NCBI RefSeq assembly: GCF_003933235.1
Contig: NZ_RWJI01000001.1
Coordinates: forward strand, 316,001-380,000
Length of the DNA stretch: 64,000 nt
Direction: 5' to 3'
From: Sphingorhabdus wooponensis
Lineage (GTDB): Bacteria > Pseudomonadota > Alphaproteobacteria > Sphingomonadales > Sphingomonadaceae
Below the pieces are notes generated by a model. That model saw only the letters and a program-made list of their open reading frames with translations. It ran no database searches and was not told the origin of the DNA. Each line of letters starts with the position of its first letter. The first letter of the stretch is position 1. Positions 32,793 through 42,262 of the stretch are shown here, piece after piece. Position numbers and translations under genes: made by a program.

Positions 32793-34973
32793 ATGGCAAC
32801 GCTTGTTTTGACCGCCGTGGGTTCCGCGATTGGTGGGCCACTTGGCGGCGCGATTGGGGGCGCAATTGGCAGGCAGATTGATGCGGAAATATTCGCGCCG
32901 CCTGCGCAGCAGGGCAGCCGCCTGAAAGAACTGGCGGTTCAGACATCAAGCTATGGCACCCAGATCCCCGCTATATTTGGCGTTATGCGGGTGGCGGGCA
33001 CCGTAATCTGGTCCACAGATTTGATCGAAGAGCGCACGAAAAGTGGTGGCGGCAAGGGCCGACCTTCAACGGTGAATTACAGCTACCGCGTCAGCCTTGC
33101 CGTCGCCCTATCGAGCCGGCCAATCGCGCGGGTTGGTCGTATATGGGCGGATGGTAACCTGATCCGTGGTGCACAAGGCGACTTTAAAATTGATGCCCAG
33201 ATGCGTGTGCATGACGGTCACGACAATCAACAACTTGATCCGTTATTGGCCTCGGCAGAAGCGCAGGGGCAATGCCCTGCGCATCGTGGCATTGCGTATG
33301 TTGTTTTCGAAGATTTTGCGCTCGCCGATTTTGGCAACCGCATACCGTCGCTCACCTTTGAGATTTTCGAACGTGATGGATCACTGGCTTTATCCGATTT
33401 GCTGCCAAAGATTTCGAAGGGCGAAATTGTCGGCAAAAGCACTATCGACATTGGCGGTTTTGCCGTTGCCGGCGCGAGTGTGCGCGAGGCCCTGGCGCCG
33501 CTTTTGGAGATATGTCCTTTGGAGCTTGTCGTTTGCGACAGCACGCTTGTTGTGCGCGACCTAGGCGTGCCGCAAGACTATCTCCATAACATCGACATTG
33601 CAGTTGAAGAAAATGGGCAGGTGTTGGAAAAACCCCAGAATGTCCTGCCAGCGGCGGCCAAAATTCCTGCCCATGTTTCCTTGCGTTATTATGATGCGGA
33701 GCGGGATTATCAGGCCGGTATTCAGCAAAGCCATAATGACGCAGGTGGCCGGGGAGAGATGCGATTGGAATTGCCTGCGGTGCTTAGCGCTGCCGCTGCA
33801 AAGGCCATCGTTGAAGCCAAGGATAGCGATCTTCGCTATGCGCGCCATTTCTGGTCCGGGGCCGCCGCAGCATCGGGCCGCTCTTACCAGCCCGGCGATC
33901 ATTTCCGGACATCTGATAACCAGAAATGGCAAATTTCAGAAGCTGAAGTCGGCTTTGGAACTACGCACATCAAGGCAAAGGTACTGCCTCGGGCTATAGT
34001 AAAGGGCGCCTTGGCTAGCTCAGCGGGGCGGCATGTGCCATCCGCGGATCAGCCCATTGGTCAGACGCGGATTATCGCCATTGATATGCCTTTGGCTCCG
34101 GGGAGCGATCCGCATAAGCCAGCCTTGGCATTATTTGCAGCGGGCACAAAAGCGGGTTGGAAGCGGGCCGCGATTTCGCTTTCAGTCGATAATCAATGGA
34201 GCGACATCGGAACCACTGCTCTGCCTGCGGTGATGGGCAATACGCAAAATGCAATAGGACCGCATTCCCCGTTTTTGCTGGATGAGGCCAGCGTCTTGGA
34301 TATCGAATTGCTGCACGCTGCGATGCATATGACGACGCGGGACGCATCGCCCTTGGCCGTCGATGCCCCGATATTCTGGATTGATGGAGAATTTGTGCGC
34401 GTTGGGCGCATCGCCGCTTTAGGGGGCAAGCGTTACCGGCTTTCGCGGCTCAGCCGGGGTGTCGCCGCGTCAGAAATGCATGCCCCTGCGCATGCCGCTG
34501 GTGCGCAAATTGTGCACATGGATGCATCTTCTGCGCACATAATATCTGAGAATTTATATCAGATGGGGCAAAGGGTAGCGCTGGATGTTCAGGGCCTTGG
34601 GGATGTCGAACCTGTAACGACTTCCGTTTTTGCGGCGGGACTGGCGATTACGCCTCTACCGCCGGTTCATGGCCGTGCGCAAAATGATGGCAGCGGGAAT
34701 TTTGATCTCCACTGGAAACGTCGTTCGCGGCTTGATCTGGGATGGGTTGATGGCGTTGATCAAGCACAAGCAGAGGATCAGGAAAGCTACCGCGTTGGGC
34801 TTTATTGGGATGACGGCATCTTACGCGAATGGACGCTAACCGAAAATCGCCTGCGCATTTCGGCAAGCGAAATGGCCGCTTCAGGGACACCGCAAAACAG
34901 TTTGGTCACCGTTAAAGTGCAGCAAATAGGACGTTTTGCACTGTCTGGACCGCTAACCTTCGATCTGCGTTGA
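32793..34973 (+). CDS. GTA gp15 baseplate/host-specificity 'megatron' protein, short form
   Basis: 726 residues from ATG 32793 (AAGGAGA upstream). The opening MATLVLTAVGSAIGGPLGGAIGGAIGRQIDAEIF and the following GTQIPAIFGVMRVAGTVIWSTDL and YSYRVSLAVALSSRPIARVGRIWADGNLI segments are the family signature. A phage-tail_3-type beta domain and C-terminal FNIII-like part follow (FDLHWKRRSRLDLGWVDGVD). RcGTA's homologue is about 1300 residues and includes a TIM-barrel GTA domain that I do not see here. A barrel-like domain is instead present in the gp12 homologue. It forms the baseplate tip contacting recipients. Confidence 0.9.
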   Translation: MATLVLTAVGSAIGGPLGGAIGGAIGRQIDAEIFAPPAQQGSRLKELAVQTSSYGTQIPAIFGVMRVAGTVIWSTDLIEERTKSGGGKGRPSTVNYSYRVSLAVALSSRPIARVGRIWADGNLIRGAQGDFKIDAQMRVHDGHDNQQLDPLLASAEAQGQCPAHRGIAYVVFEDFALADFGNRIPSLTFEIFERDGSLALSDLLPKISKGEIVGKSTIDIGGFAVAGASVREALAPLLEICPLELVVCDSTLVVRDLGVPQDYLHNIDIAVEENGQVLEKPQNVLPAAAKIPAHVSLRYYDAERDYQAGIQQSHNDAGGRGEMRLELPAVLSAAAAKAIVEAKDSDLRYARHFWSGAAAASGRSYQPGDHFRTSDNQKWQISEAEVGFGTTHIKAKVLPRAIVKGALASSAGRHVPSADQPIGQTRIIAIDMPLAPGSDPHKPALALFAAGTKAGWKRAAISLSVDNQWSDIGTTALPAVMGNTQNAIGPHSPFLLDEASVLDIELLHAAMHMTTRDASPLAVDAPIFWIDGEFVRVGRIAALGGKRYRLSRLSRGVAASEMHAPAHAAGAQIVHMDASSAHIISENLYQMGQRVALDVQGLGDVEPVTTSVFAAGLAITPLPPVHGRAQNDGSGNFDLHWKRRSRLDLGWVDGVDQAQAEDQESYRVGLYWDDGILREWTLTENRLRISASEMAASGTPQNSLVTVKVQQIGRFALSGPLTFDLR

Positions 34974-35012
34974 TGCGTAAGCTCGGCGCAATTCATCTTA
35001 CAAGGAGGATTT

Positions 35013-35462
35013 ATGTCAGCATTAGAAACAGGACGTCATCGCCTGCCGCTTTTGGCTGTGTCGCAGGCGCAGAAAGAAATTACGCATAATGAAGCGCTCG
35101 TGTTGATCGATGCGCTTCTTCATATGGCTGTTGAAGCTGTCCAGCCGACTGCACCTGCCGTAACCGACAATGATATTGGAAAATCTTGGGTCATACATGG
35201 AGCGCCAACCGGGGTATGGGCGAATAAAGCGGGGCAGATTGCATGCTGGGTTGGCGGCAGTTGGCGTTTTGTTGAACCCCATGAAGGGATGCGGATTTGG
35301 AACAAATCCACACGGCGTCAGAGCCTGTTTATTTCGGGCCAATGGACGCTTGCGCCGGCGATACCTAGCCCAATCGGAGGCACTACAGTGGACAGCGAAG
35401 CGCGCGCTGCACTGGCAGCGATTTTACAATATTTCCGGTTGATAGGCATATTTGCAACATGA
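35013..35462 (+). CDS. DUF2793 GTA spike/fibre protein
   Basis: 149 residues preceded by AAGGAGGA. The core RLPLLAVSQAQKEITHNEALVLIDALLH, DIGKSWVIHGAPTGVWANKAGQIACWVGGSWRFVEPHEGMRIWNKS is characteristic of DUF2793, the family of the RcGTA head-spike protein GhsA. It would decorate the particle and help binding to the recipient capsule. It is the last gene of the cluster. A weak hairpin (35472-35486) follows. Confidence 0.85.
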   Translation: MSALETGRHRLPLLAVSQAQKEITHNEALVLIDALLHMAVEAVQPTAPAVTDNDIGKSWVIHGAPTGVWANKAGQIACWVGGSWRFVEPHEGMRIWNKSTRRQSLFISGQWTLAPAIPSPIGGTTVDSEARAALAAILQYFRLIGIFAT

Positions 35463-35558
35463 ACCGGAAACGTCAGAAAACCTGACAAATATTATGATAA
35501 ATCTGCAAAAATGGCGACATTTTGGCAACAGTATAGAGACATAGCGACTTGCATCAAC

Positions 35559-35599
35559 GGAACAGAATTGGTAGACACGCGTTCTCGAATTTCTGTTCC
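35559..35599 (+). promoter_or_regulatory. 5'-UTR hairpin upstream of the OmpA gene
   Basis: GGAACAGAA (35559-35567) and TTCTGTTCC (35591-35599) form a 9-bp stem with a 23-base loop, just before the ribosome site AAGGGGA. A transcript-stabilising leader hairpin is the simplest reading. The loop resembles a tRNA-Leu D-arm (TTGGTAGACACGC), but no full tRNA is present. Confidence 0.5.
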
Positions 35600-35622
35600 T
35601 AATATATATAAGGGGAAAGTTG

Positions 35623-36747
35623 ATGCGTAAGATAGCCATAAGTTTGGCGCTCGCTTCTACTACTCTGGCGTCACCGGCTTTGGCCCGCGACAACCAGTGG
35701 TATGTGGGAGTTGATGGCGGTGCCATGATAGTAGAAGACCTAAGCCTGAAGATATCCGGGAAAGCTAATGCTGCTTCAACGGATACAAAAAAGGCTTTTG
35801 ATATTGGCGGTATTGTCGGTTATGATTTTGGTGGTTTCCGTCTTGAATCAGAAGTCTCGTACCGTAATGCCGATGTGTCGGGCTTCAAAAGCCAAGCACC
35901 ACAACTCCCAATCAATTCGACTTCTACGTTGGCCCCAGGTGGCTCCTACAAAGTGGGTGGTAATACAACTGCTCTGAGCTTCATGGTCAACGGTTTGTTG
36001 GATTTCGGTGACGATGACGGTATACAGGGCTTTGTTGGCGCTGGTGTCGGTGTCGCACGCGTTGATTTACAAGCTGTTTATGCACCGCCTCCCCTCCTTG
36101 ACGACTCCGACACTGGTTTCGCATGGCAGACACTTGCTGGTGTACGCGCGCCTTTGAACGACAGCTGGGATGTTGGTCTGAAGTATCGTTACTTTAACGC
36201 GGACAAGGTTGGTCTGGTTGATCGTCTTGGTCGTGCTGTAGAGACGCGCTTCCGTTCGCACAGCTTAATGGGTAGCTTGGTCTATAATTTCGGCGGCGAA
36301 CCTGCGCCTGTTGAAGTTGCACCACCACCACCGCCACCACCCTATGTGGCTCCACCAGCTCCACCACCACCACCACCGCCGCCACCTGCGCCGGTTTGCA
36401 ACACGGGTCCTTATATCGTGTTTTTCGATTGGGATAATTCGAACCTGCGTCCAGACGCGGCTTCGGTTCTCGATAATGCCGTTGCACAATATGCAAACTG
36501 TGGCAGCGCGAAGGTCATGCTTGCAGGTCACGCCGATAAATCGGGTACTGCAAAGTATAACGTTGGTCTCTCAGAGCGTCGTAACGGTACCGTTCGTGCG
36601 TATCTTGAGTCCAAGGGCGTATCGGCTGGTGCGATTGCTACCGAAGCATTCGGTGAAACTGCACCATTGGTACAAACTGCAGATGGTGAGCGTGAACCGC
36701 AAAACCGTCGCGTGGAAGTTACCTACGGTCCAGGTTCAGGAATGTAA
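35623..36747 (+). CDS. OmpA-family outer membrane protein
   Basis: 374 residues from ATG 35623. A signal peptide (MRKIAISLALASTTLASPALA) is followed by an eight-stranded porin-like barrel of about 200 residues and a Pro-rich hinge (runs of P between residues about 229 and 260). A C-terminal peptidoglycan-binding OmpA domain follows: IVFFDWDNSNLRPDAASVLDNAV, AGHADKSGTAKYNVGLSERRNGTVRAYL, NRRVEVTYG. It anchors the outer membrane to the wall. Codon use is visibly more A+T-rich than in neighbours, common for highly expressed porins. It is monocistronic with its own terminator. Confidence 0.95.
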   Translation: MRKIAISLALASTTLASPALARDNQWYVGVDGGAMIVEDLSLKISGKANAASTDTKKAFDIGGIVGYDFGGFRLESEVSYRNADVSGFKSQAPQLPINSTSTLAPGGSYKVGGNTTALSFMVNGLLDFGDDDGIQGFVGAGVGVARVDLQAVYAPPPLLDDSDTGFAWQTLAGVRAPLNDSWDVGLKYRYFNADKVGLVDRLGRAVETRFRSHSLMGSLVYNFGGEPAPVEVAPPPPPPPYVAPPAPPPPPPPPPAPVCNTGPYIVFFDWDNSNLRPDAASVLDNAVAQYANCGSAKVMLAGHADKSGTAKYNVGLSERRNGTVRAYLESKGVSAGAIATEAFGETAPLVQTADGEREPQNRRVEVTYGPGSGM

Positions 36748-36776
36748 TTCCCAATCTGATTTCAGATTAAAAGAAA

Positions 36777-36804
36777 GGCTGGTCGAAAGACCGGCCTTTT
36801 TTTT
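36777..36804 (+). terminator. intrinsic terminator of the OmpA gene
   Basis: GGCTGGTC-GAAA-GACCGGCC (36777-36796), an 8-bp stem with a GNRA loop, is followed by eight T. Just upstream AATCTGA-TT-TCAGATT (36753-36768) makes a second small hairpin. Confidence 0.93.
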
Positions 36805-36847
36805 GCTCTACGTGCGCGACCTTGCGGTTGACCGTGCCGACTAGACT

Positions 36848-39607
36848 TCAGGCTGCCGCCTTTGCCTTCACACGCGCCTGTACAGTTGCAGCTTCCAAAA
36901 GCCGAGCTTCAAGCCCTTTTAACTTGTTTTTATTTTCAATTTTGCCGCCGAATAAATCCGTCACATAAAATGTGTCGACAGCGCGCTCCCCGTATGTGGC
37001 GATATGCGCACTGTGTAATGTGACTTTGGATTCAAACAGCGCGAGCGCTAAATTGTTGAGCAAGGCTGGACGATCCAGCGCATTCACTTCGATCACAGTA
37101 AACCGATTGGACGCTTGATTATCGATCAATACCGATGGTGCTATTTTGAACGCATCGGCGCGGCGTAGCGCTTTTGGTTTTGCGTCCAATTGTATCATCA
37201 ATCGCGCGCGGTTGGTCAGTGCATCTTCAATGTTTCGCTTCAGGCGGGTTAACTGGCTTTGCTCCTGAAAAGGACGGCCCAGAGGGTCTTGGATAAGGAA
37301 ATTGTCGACCGCCATGCCATCGCTACTGGTGTGAATTCTCGCATCGATAATATTGCCGCCTGCCAAATGAATGGCGCCCGCTATCCGGTAGAATAGCCCT
37401 GGATGGTCAGCGGCAAAAACCGTGACGAGCGTTGCGCCTCTATCGGGATAGAAGCACGCATCAATCGCAAGGTCAGTGCCCGCATTGGACAGAAGGTGGC
37501 GGGCGTTGCGTTCAATAATGTCATCGGGCTCGGCAATCCAATAGGCATCGGGAAGCGTTTTAGCGAAAGTCGCGAAGTTACCGGCAGGCAGTTTCAACGC
37601 CGTCTCCAGCTTCGCTTTTTTCGAAATTATCCGTTCGTCCCGCCCGCGTTGCTTATGTCCCAAACGCAGCACTTCTTCGGTGGCTTCAAACAGGTCCGAC
37701 AAAAGCTGCCGTTTCCAACTGTTCCAAACCCCCGGTCCAACGGCGCGGATGTCTACGACGGTCAAGACCAATAACAGCTTTAATCGCTCGGGTGATTGGA
37801 CGGCTTGGGCAAAATCCAAAATGGTCTTGAAATCTGCCAAGTCTCGCTTGAACGCAGTGGCAGACATCAACAAATGATAACGGACGAGCCAAGCGACGGT
37901 TTCCGTCTCAGCTGGCGAAAGACCAAGCCGAGGGCATAAGGTTTCGGCAATTTCCGCACCTAAAACACTGTGGTCGCCCCCACGTCCCTTCGCAATATCG
38001 TGGAGCAATGTTGCAACGAACAATACCCGCTTGCTGACAATCTGCTGCACCATCACCGTAGACAGCGGGTGATCCTGCTTTAACTTGCCTCGGTTGATAT
38101 CGGCCAGCAGACCGATGGCGCGGATCGAATGTTCATCGACCGTATAATGGTGATACATGTCGAACTGCATTTGGGCGACGACACGGCGGAAATCAGGAAT
38201 AAATCGTCCAAAAACCGTGGATTCATTCATCCAGCGCAATACCGTTTCCGGGTCGCGCGGGGAGGTCAATATATCGAGGAACAACGCGTTCGCTCTTGGG
38301 TCCCGTCGCACAATTTTGTCAATCAGCCGGGCATCCCTTTGCGCAGCGCGCATCGCCAGCGGGTGGATTTCCAATTCATGCACATCTGCCAAATGAAATA
38401 TTTCAAGCAAACGCACAGGGTCTTGCGCAAAAAAGTCATCATCGGGCAGCGCCAATCGTCCGCGATCCAGTTGAAAGCCGTTTAACTTTCGCGGTTTCCG
38501 ACCAAAGCTGGGCAAGAAACGACGGCCTTTTTTAGCCATAGCTTCGTCCAAATGCGCAAGGAAAAGCCCCGTAACGTCGCCAACTGTTTTCGCGTTCAAA
38601 AAGTAAAACTGCATGAACCGCTCAACCGCCGAGCGTCCGGGACGGTCGGCAAATTGCATGAGCTCTGCAACTTCGCGTTGCAAATCAAATGTCAGGCGCT
38701 CTTCCGCGCGCCCAGTTATATTGTGCATATGGCAGCGCACGGACCACAAGAAATTCTCGGCTTTTCTAAACCGATTATATTCATCAATTGTGAGCAGGCC
38801 TACGTCGACAAGTTCCGCCGCGGCGGACACTTTGTGGATATATTTTCCAATCCAATAGAGGGTATGAAGGTCACGAAGCCCGCCCTTACCATCTTTGATA
38901 TTGGGCTCGACGACATAGCGGCTATCGCCCATGCGCCGGTGCCGCCCATCCCGCTCCATCATTTTCAGGCGTACAAAGTCAGATGCTGAGTTGGCGACGA
39001 CTTCATTCCAAAAACGCAGCGAAGCCTCTTTGTAAACGCCCCTATCGCCCCAAACAAATCGGCTTTCAAGCAAAGCGGTGCGGATGGTGAGATCCTCTTG
39101 TGCCATCTTTACGGTTTCATCGAGTGACCTGCTCGATTGGCCTACCTTCAACCCAAGGTCCCAGAGAAAATAGAGGATTGCTTCGACAACCTGCTCGGTC
39201 CATGAGCTGCGCTTAAACGGTGTTATAAAGGCAATATCGACATCGCTATGCGGGGCCATTTCCCCGCGACCATATCCACCGACGGCCAGAACTGCGATCC
39301 TTTCGGATGCGGAACGGTTGGCGGCGGGATATGCATGGACAGTGACATAATCATAGATCAGCCGCACAATCTGATCGACAAGAAATGCTTGCTCCGCCGA
39401 CGCGCGATAGCCTTGTGACGGCGCAGCATTTAGGCGTCGTTGAATCTCAGCCCGACCGTTGGCCAGTGCCGTTTGCAATATCTCAACCACGCGTGGACGG
39501 CGCACCTCAGCCCCGCATTCACGCACAATGCCCTCAATCTGTTCGGCAAGCGCGCTCCGGTCGATAATGTCGCGCTGCTTCAATATCCGTTCTGCTGTTG
39601 ATGCCAT
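36848..39607 (-). CDS. glnD: [protein-PII] uridylyltransferase / uridylyl-removing enzyme
   Basis: 919 residues, full length. The nucleotidyltransferase site is GGYGRGEMAPHSDVDIAF, with D122/D124. A helical GlnE-like domain follows (residues about 150-440), then an HD hydrolase domain (FVATLLHDIAKGRGGDHS) and two C-terminal ACT domains (from about 710: TLVTVFAADHPGLFYRIAGAI and VIEVNALDRPALLNNLALAL). It uridylylates or deuridylylates PII in response to glutamine and so sets nitrogen status. Convergent with the OmpA gene. Confidence 0.97.
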   Translation of the reverse strand: MASTAERILKQRDIIDRSALAEQIEGIVRECGAEVRRPRVVEILQTALANGRAEIQRRLNAAPSQGYRASAEQAFLVDQIVRLIYDYVTVHAYPAANRSASERIAVLAVGGYGRGEMAPHSDVDIAFITPFKRSSWTEQVVEAILYFLWDLGLKVGQSSRSLDETVKMAQEDLTIRTALLESRFVWGDRGVYKEASLRFWNEVVANSASDFVRLKMMERDGRHRRMGDSRYVVEPNIKDGKGGLRDLHTLYWIGKYIHKVSAAAELVDVGLLTIDEYNRFRKAENFLWSVRCHMHNITGRAEERLTFDLQREVAELMQFADRPGRSAVERFMQFYFLNAKTVGDVTGLFLAHLDEAMAKKGRRFLPSFGRKPRKLNGFQLDRGRLALPDDDFFAQDPVRLLEIFHLADVHELEIHPLAMRAAQRDARLIDKIVRRDPRANALFLDILTSPRDPETVLRWMNESTVFGRFIPDFRRVVAQMQFDMYHHYTVDEHSIRAIGLLADINRGKLKQDHPLSTVMVQQIVSKRVLFVATLLHDIAKGRGGDHSVLGAEIAETLCPRLGLSPAETETVAWLVRYHLLMSATAFKRDLADFKTILDFAQAVQSPERLKLLLVLTVVDIRAVGPGVWNSWKRQLLSDLFEATEEVLRLGHKQRGRDERIISKKAKLETALKLPAGNFATFAKTLPDAYWIAEPDDIIERNARHLLSNAGTDLAIDACFYPDRGATLVTVFAADHPGLFYRIAGAIHLAGGNIIDARIHTSSDGMAVDNFLIQDPLGRPFQEQSQLTRLKRNIEDALTNRARLMIQLDAKPKALRRADAFKIAPSVLIDNQASNRFTVIEVNALDRPALLNNLALALFESKVTLHSAHIATYGERAVDTFYVTDLFGGKIENKNKLKGLEARLLEAATVQARVKAKAAA

Positions 39608-39644
39608 CAGGCGACCTTAGTCGCCATCCGGCATCATGTCAGCA

Positions 39645-41342
39645 TTAACCAGATATTTTGGCATTATATTCGCGTCGCAACGTCACCCTGTCAATTTTCT
39701 GCGTGCCGAGACGGGGCAGGGGTTCGGCAACTTGCCAGAAATGCACAGGGATTTTGAAAGGTGCAAGACGCGCGGCCAAAAACGCTTTCAACTCATCTTC
39801 GGTGAGCGTGACGCCATCCTTTGTGTGATAGACAATGCCGGGTACCTCTCCATATTTGTCATCAGCGATGCCAAATACCGACAATTCCGCAATTGATTCA
39901 TGCTCATAGGCGGCAGCTTCAACCTCGGGGCAACTGATATTCTCACCGCCTCGAATGATGATGTCTTTCTTGCGATCAACGATGAATAAATAGCCGTCTT
40001 CGTCCAGATAACCGATGTCGCCAGTCCGGAAAAATCCATCTGCGGTGAAGGCTTGGCGTGTGGCCTCTTCATTATTCCAATAGCCATTGAAATTGGCAAT
40101 CGTCCGAATGCCGACTTCACCGCGTTCACCTTGCGGCAAGACATTGCCGTCATCGTCCAGCATTTGGACTTCGACAAGTGGCTTGGTGGCAGGACCAGTG
40201 CTGGTTGGCTTTTCCAGATAATTGTCGGTGAAGTTTCCGCAACCAACGCCGTTGGTTTCGGTGAGGCCATAGCCCAATAATGGATAGCCCCAGCTCATTT
40301 CCTTACGGATTTTCTTAACATGCTCGACCGGGCGCGGGGCGCCGCCAGCGGCAAATGCAGTGCAGCTTGTTAAATCATATTTGTGGCGCGCCGGGTGCGT
40401 CGCAAGTTCGATGCTCATCAACGGAACGCCCACGAAATAGGTAATGCGTTCTTTTTCAATGATCCGCATCGCCTCTTCGGCATCCCATTTTGGCATCAAC
40501 ACGAGTTTGCGGCCAATGGCGAAGCTTTGCAGCACCAAAGGTATCGACGCTGTGACGTGGAACAATGGTACGTTGACGAGCGCCGAAGGCTGCGCCGGCA
40601 TCGCTTGGCCACTGGCGGACATAAGCTCGAAGAAGACAAGCGTTTGGCCCACATAGCTCATGGCGCCTTGGACGACAGCACGGTGGTCTGACACCGCACC
40701 CTTTGACTGTCCGGTCGAGCCCGAGGTGTATAAAATCGTTGCGTTATCGAGCGGGTCTAATGTGGGCAGCGCTGTTGCCGCGCCGCCACCTTTAGCGGTC
40801 AAAACGGATAGACCATCCAAGGGGAGAGTATCATGATTGATGATGAGGAGCTCGCAACCGCCAAGATCTTGTCCGGCCATGCGCGCTGCGCGCTGTTCAT
40901 CGGCAAGGACAAAGCGGCAGCCTACCATGCGAATGCCTTCGGCCAACTCCCCGCCTTGCCACCAGCCATTGAGCAAAGTGGCAACGCCGCCGGCCATCAC
41001 AATCGCCATATAAGCAATAATCCAATTGGCGGAATTGCGTGCCGCAATGCCCACACGCTCGCCCTTTTGCAGCTTGTGCCCTTCGACAAGGCCGCCTGCC
41101 AAGGCGCGCGCCGCTCCATAAGTTTCTGCGAAACTTAAGCGGATGTCGCCATCGACCAAAAATTCCTTGTCGGCGTGGGTCGCGCAGAAAAATGCAAAAT
41201 AGTCCGCCATATTCCCTGGCGCTTTCGCGAAAACCGGCATTTGCACACCGTTTTTCTCGGCATATGTAACGGCCAAGGGGCCATCATTGGCCATGAGCCG
41301 GTTAATAGTGGCATCGATTGCAAGGTCCAACTGCGACGGCAT
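39645..41342 (-). CDS. AMP-binding acyl-CoA synthetase (class I adenylate-forming)
   Basis: 565 residues. Motifs of the superfamily are intact: ATILYTSGSTGQSKGAV (phosphate loop), GYGLTETNGVG, FFRTGDIGYLDEDGYLFIVDRKKDII, and RLGTQKIDRVTLR near the end with the catalytic Lys. No membrane segment is seen. It probably activates a medium-chain, long-chain or aromatic acid to its CoA thioester, and the substrate is not deducible. Divergent from lgt across a 75-bp gap. Confidence 0.9.
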   Translation of the reverse strand: MPSQLDLAIDATINRLMANDGPLAVTYAEKNGVQMPVFAKAPGNMADYFAFFCATHADKEFLVDGDIRLSFAETYGAARALAGGLVEGHKLQKGERVGIAARNSANWIIAYMAIVMAGGVATLLNGWWQGGELAEGIRMVGCRFVLADEQRAARMAGQDLGGCELLIINHDTLPLDGLSVLTAKGGGAATALPTLDPLDNATILYTSGSTGQSKGAVSDHRAVVQGAMSYVGQTLVFFELMSASGQAMPAQPSALVNVPLFHVTASIPLVLQSFAIGRKLVLMPKWDAEEAMRIIEKERITYFVGVPLMSIELATHPARHKYDLTSCTAFAAGGAPRPVEHVKKIRKEMSWGYPLLGYGLTETNGVGCGNFTDNYLEKPTSTGPATKPLVEVQMLDDDGNVLPQGERGEVGIRTIANFNGYWNNEEATRQAFTADGFFRTGDIGYLDEDGYLFIVDRKKDIIIRGGENISCPEVEAAAYEHESIAELSVFGIADDKYGEVPGIVYHTKDGVTLTEDELKAFLAARLAPFKIPVHFWQVAEPLPRLGTQKIDRVTLRREYNAKISG

Positions 41343-41417
41343 ATGATTCTCTCCTAAACTCTTTGTGCGACTTCTATTTGGCTCTATAGGAATGTCAAAA
41401 GATCCTGAGGAAATATT

Positions 41418-42260
41418 GTGTCATTCGAGATTATTTCAACCGCTGCTAGCTATATTCAATTTACCGACCTTGGCGTAGGTCCTGTTGCCCTTGATTTGGG
41501 CTTCTTCCAAATCCGTTGGTATTCGCTTGGATATCTGGTCGGCATCTTGCTTGGTTATTGGATGTTGCTGAAATTGCTTGCCCGTCCTGGTGCACCAATG
41601 TCACGCGAGCAAGCCGATGACATAATCCTTTACGCTACCTTGGGTATCATTTTGGGCGGACGTATTGGGTATATTTTATTCTACCAACCCTCCATTTTGC
41701 AGAACCCCATAGATGTCTTCAAATTGTGGGAAGGGGGTATGTCGTTCCATGGCGGCGCGATTGGTATCATTTTTTCGATTTGGCTTTTGGCGCGCAAGCA
41801 TAAGCTCTCTTTCTTGCGGGTCTGTGATTATGTCGCCTGCGTTGTGCCCTTTGGCCTATTCCTCGTGCGCTTGGCGAATTTTGTGAATGATGAACTTTGG
41901 GGGCGCGTCACCGACGTGCCTTGGGCCGTTGTCTTTCCCAATGGCGGGGATTTGCCGCGCCACCCAAGCCAGATTTATGAAGCGGTGCTTGAAGGGCTAT
42001 TGATGGCGGCGATATTGTGGCCATTATTCTGGAAAACTGCCGCGCGGTATAAACCTGGGTTCCTGACGGGTCTGGCCGCAGTCATTTACGGCACAGCCCG
42101 ATTTTCCATCGAGTTTGTCAGGGAACCGGATCAGCAGTTACAGTGGCTGGTGGACACAAGCGGCTTGAGCATGGGCCAGTGGCTCACCCTGCCGATGATA
42201 TTGGTGGGACTGTTCCTGATATTCACCGCAAGTGCCCGCAGGCAGCGCGCTGAGTCCTAA
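41418..42260 (+). CDS. lgt: prolipoprotein diacylglyceryl transferase
   Basis: 280 residues with seven predicted membrane helices. The Lgt signature runs through RIGYILFYQ, WEGGMSFHGGAIG and RLANFVNDELWGRVTDVPWAVVFP, followed by RHPSQIYEA. It transfers diacylglyceryl from phosphatidylglycerol to the lipobox cysteine of prelipoproteins in the inner membrane. The next gene starts 3 bases after its stop, so the two are co-transcribed. Confidence 0.96.
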   Translation: MSFEIISTAASYIQFTDLGVGPVALDLGFFQIRWYSLGYLVGILLGYWMLLKLLARPGAPMSREQADDIILYATLGIILGGRIGYILFYQPSILQNPIDVFKLWEGGMSFHGGAIGIIFSIWLLARKHKLSFLRVCDYVACVVPFGLFLVRLANFVNDELWGRVTDVPWAVVFPNGGDLPRHPSQIYEAVLEGLLMAAILWPLFWKTAARYKPGFLTGLAAVIYGTARFSIEFVREPDQQLQWLVDTSGLSMGQWLTLPMILVGLFLIFTASARRQRAES

Positions 42261-42262
42261 CA

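Noticed and set aside
19522-35462. Interpretation of the phage-like cluster as a resident prophage
   Set aside because: No integrase, repressor, replication, holin or endolysin genes and no att repeats are seen; gene order and sizes match RcGTA-type gene transfer agents.
35559-35599. A tRNA-Leu gene upstream of ompA
   Set aside because: Only D-arm- and T-arm-like pieces exist; there is no anticodon arm or acceptor stem of proper length.
36311-36844. 177-codon His-rich frame overlapping the ompA gene
   Set aside because: The histidines come from reading the Pro-rich hinge codons out of frame.
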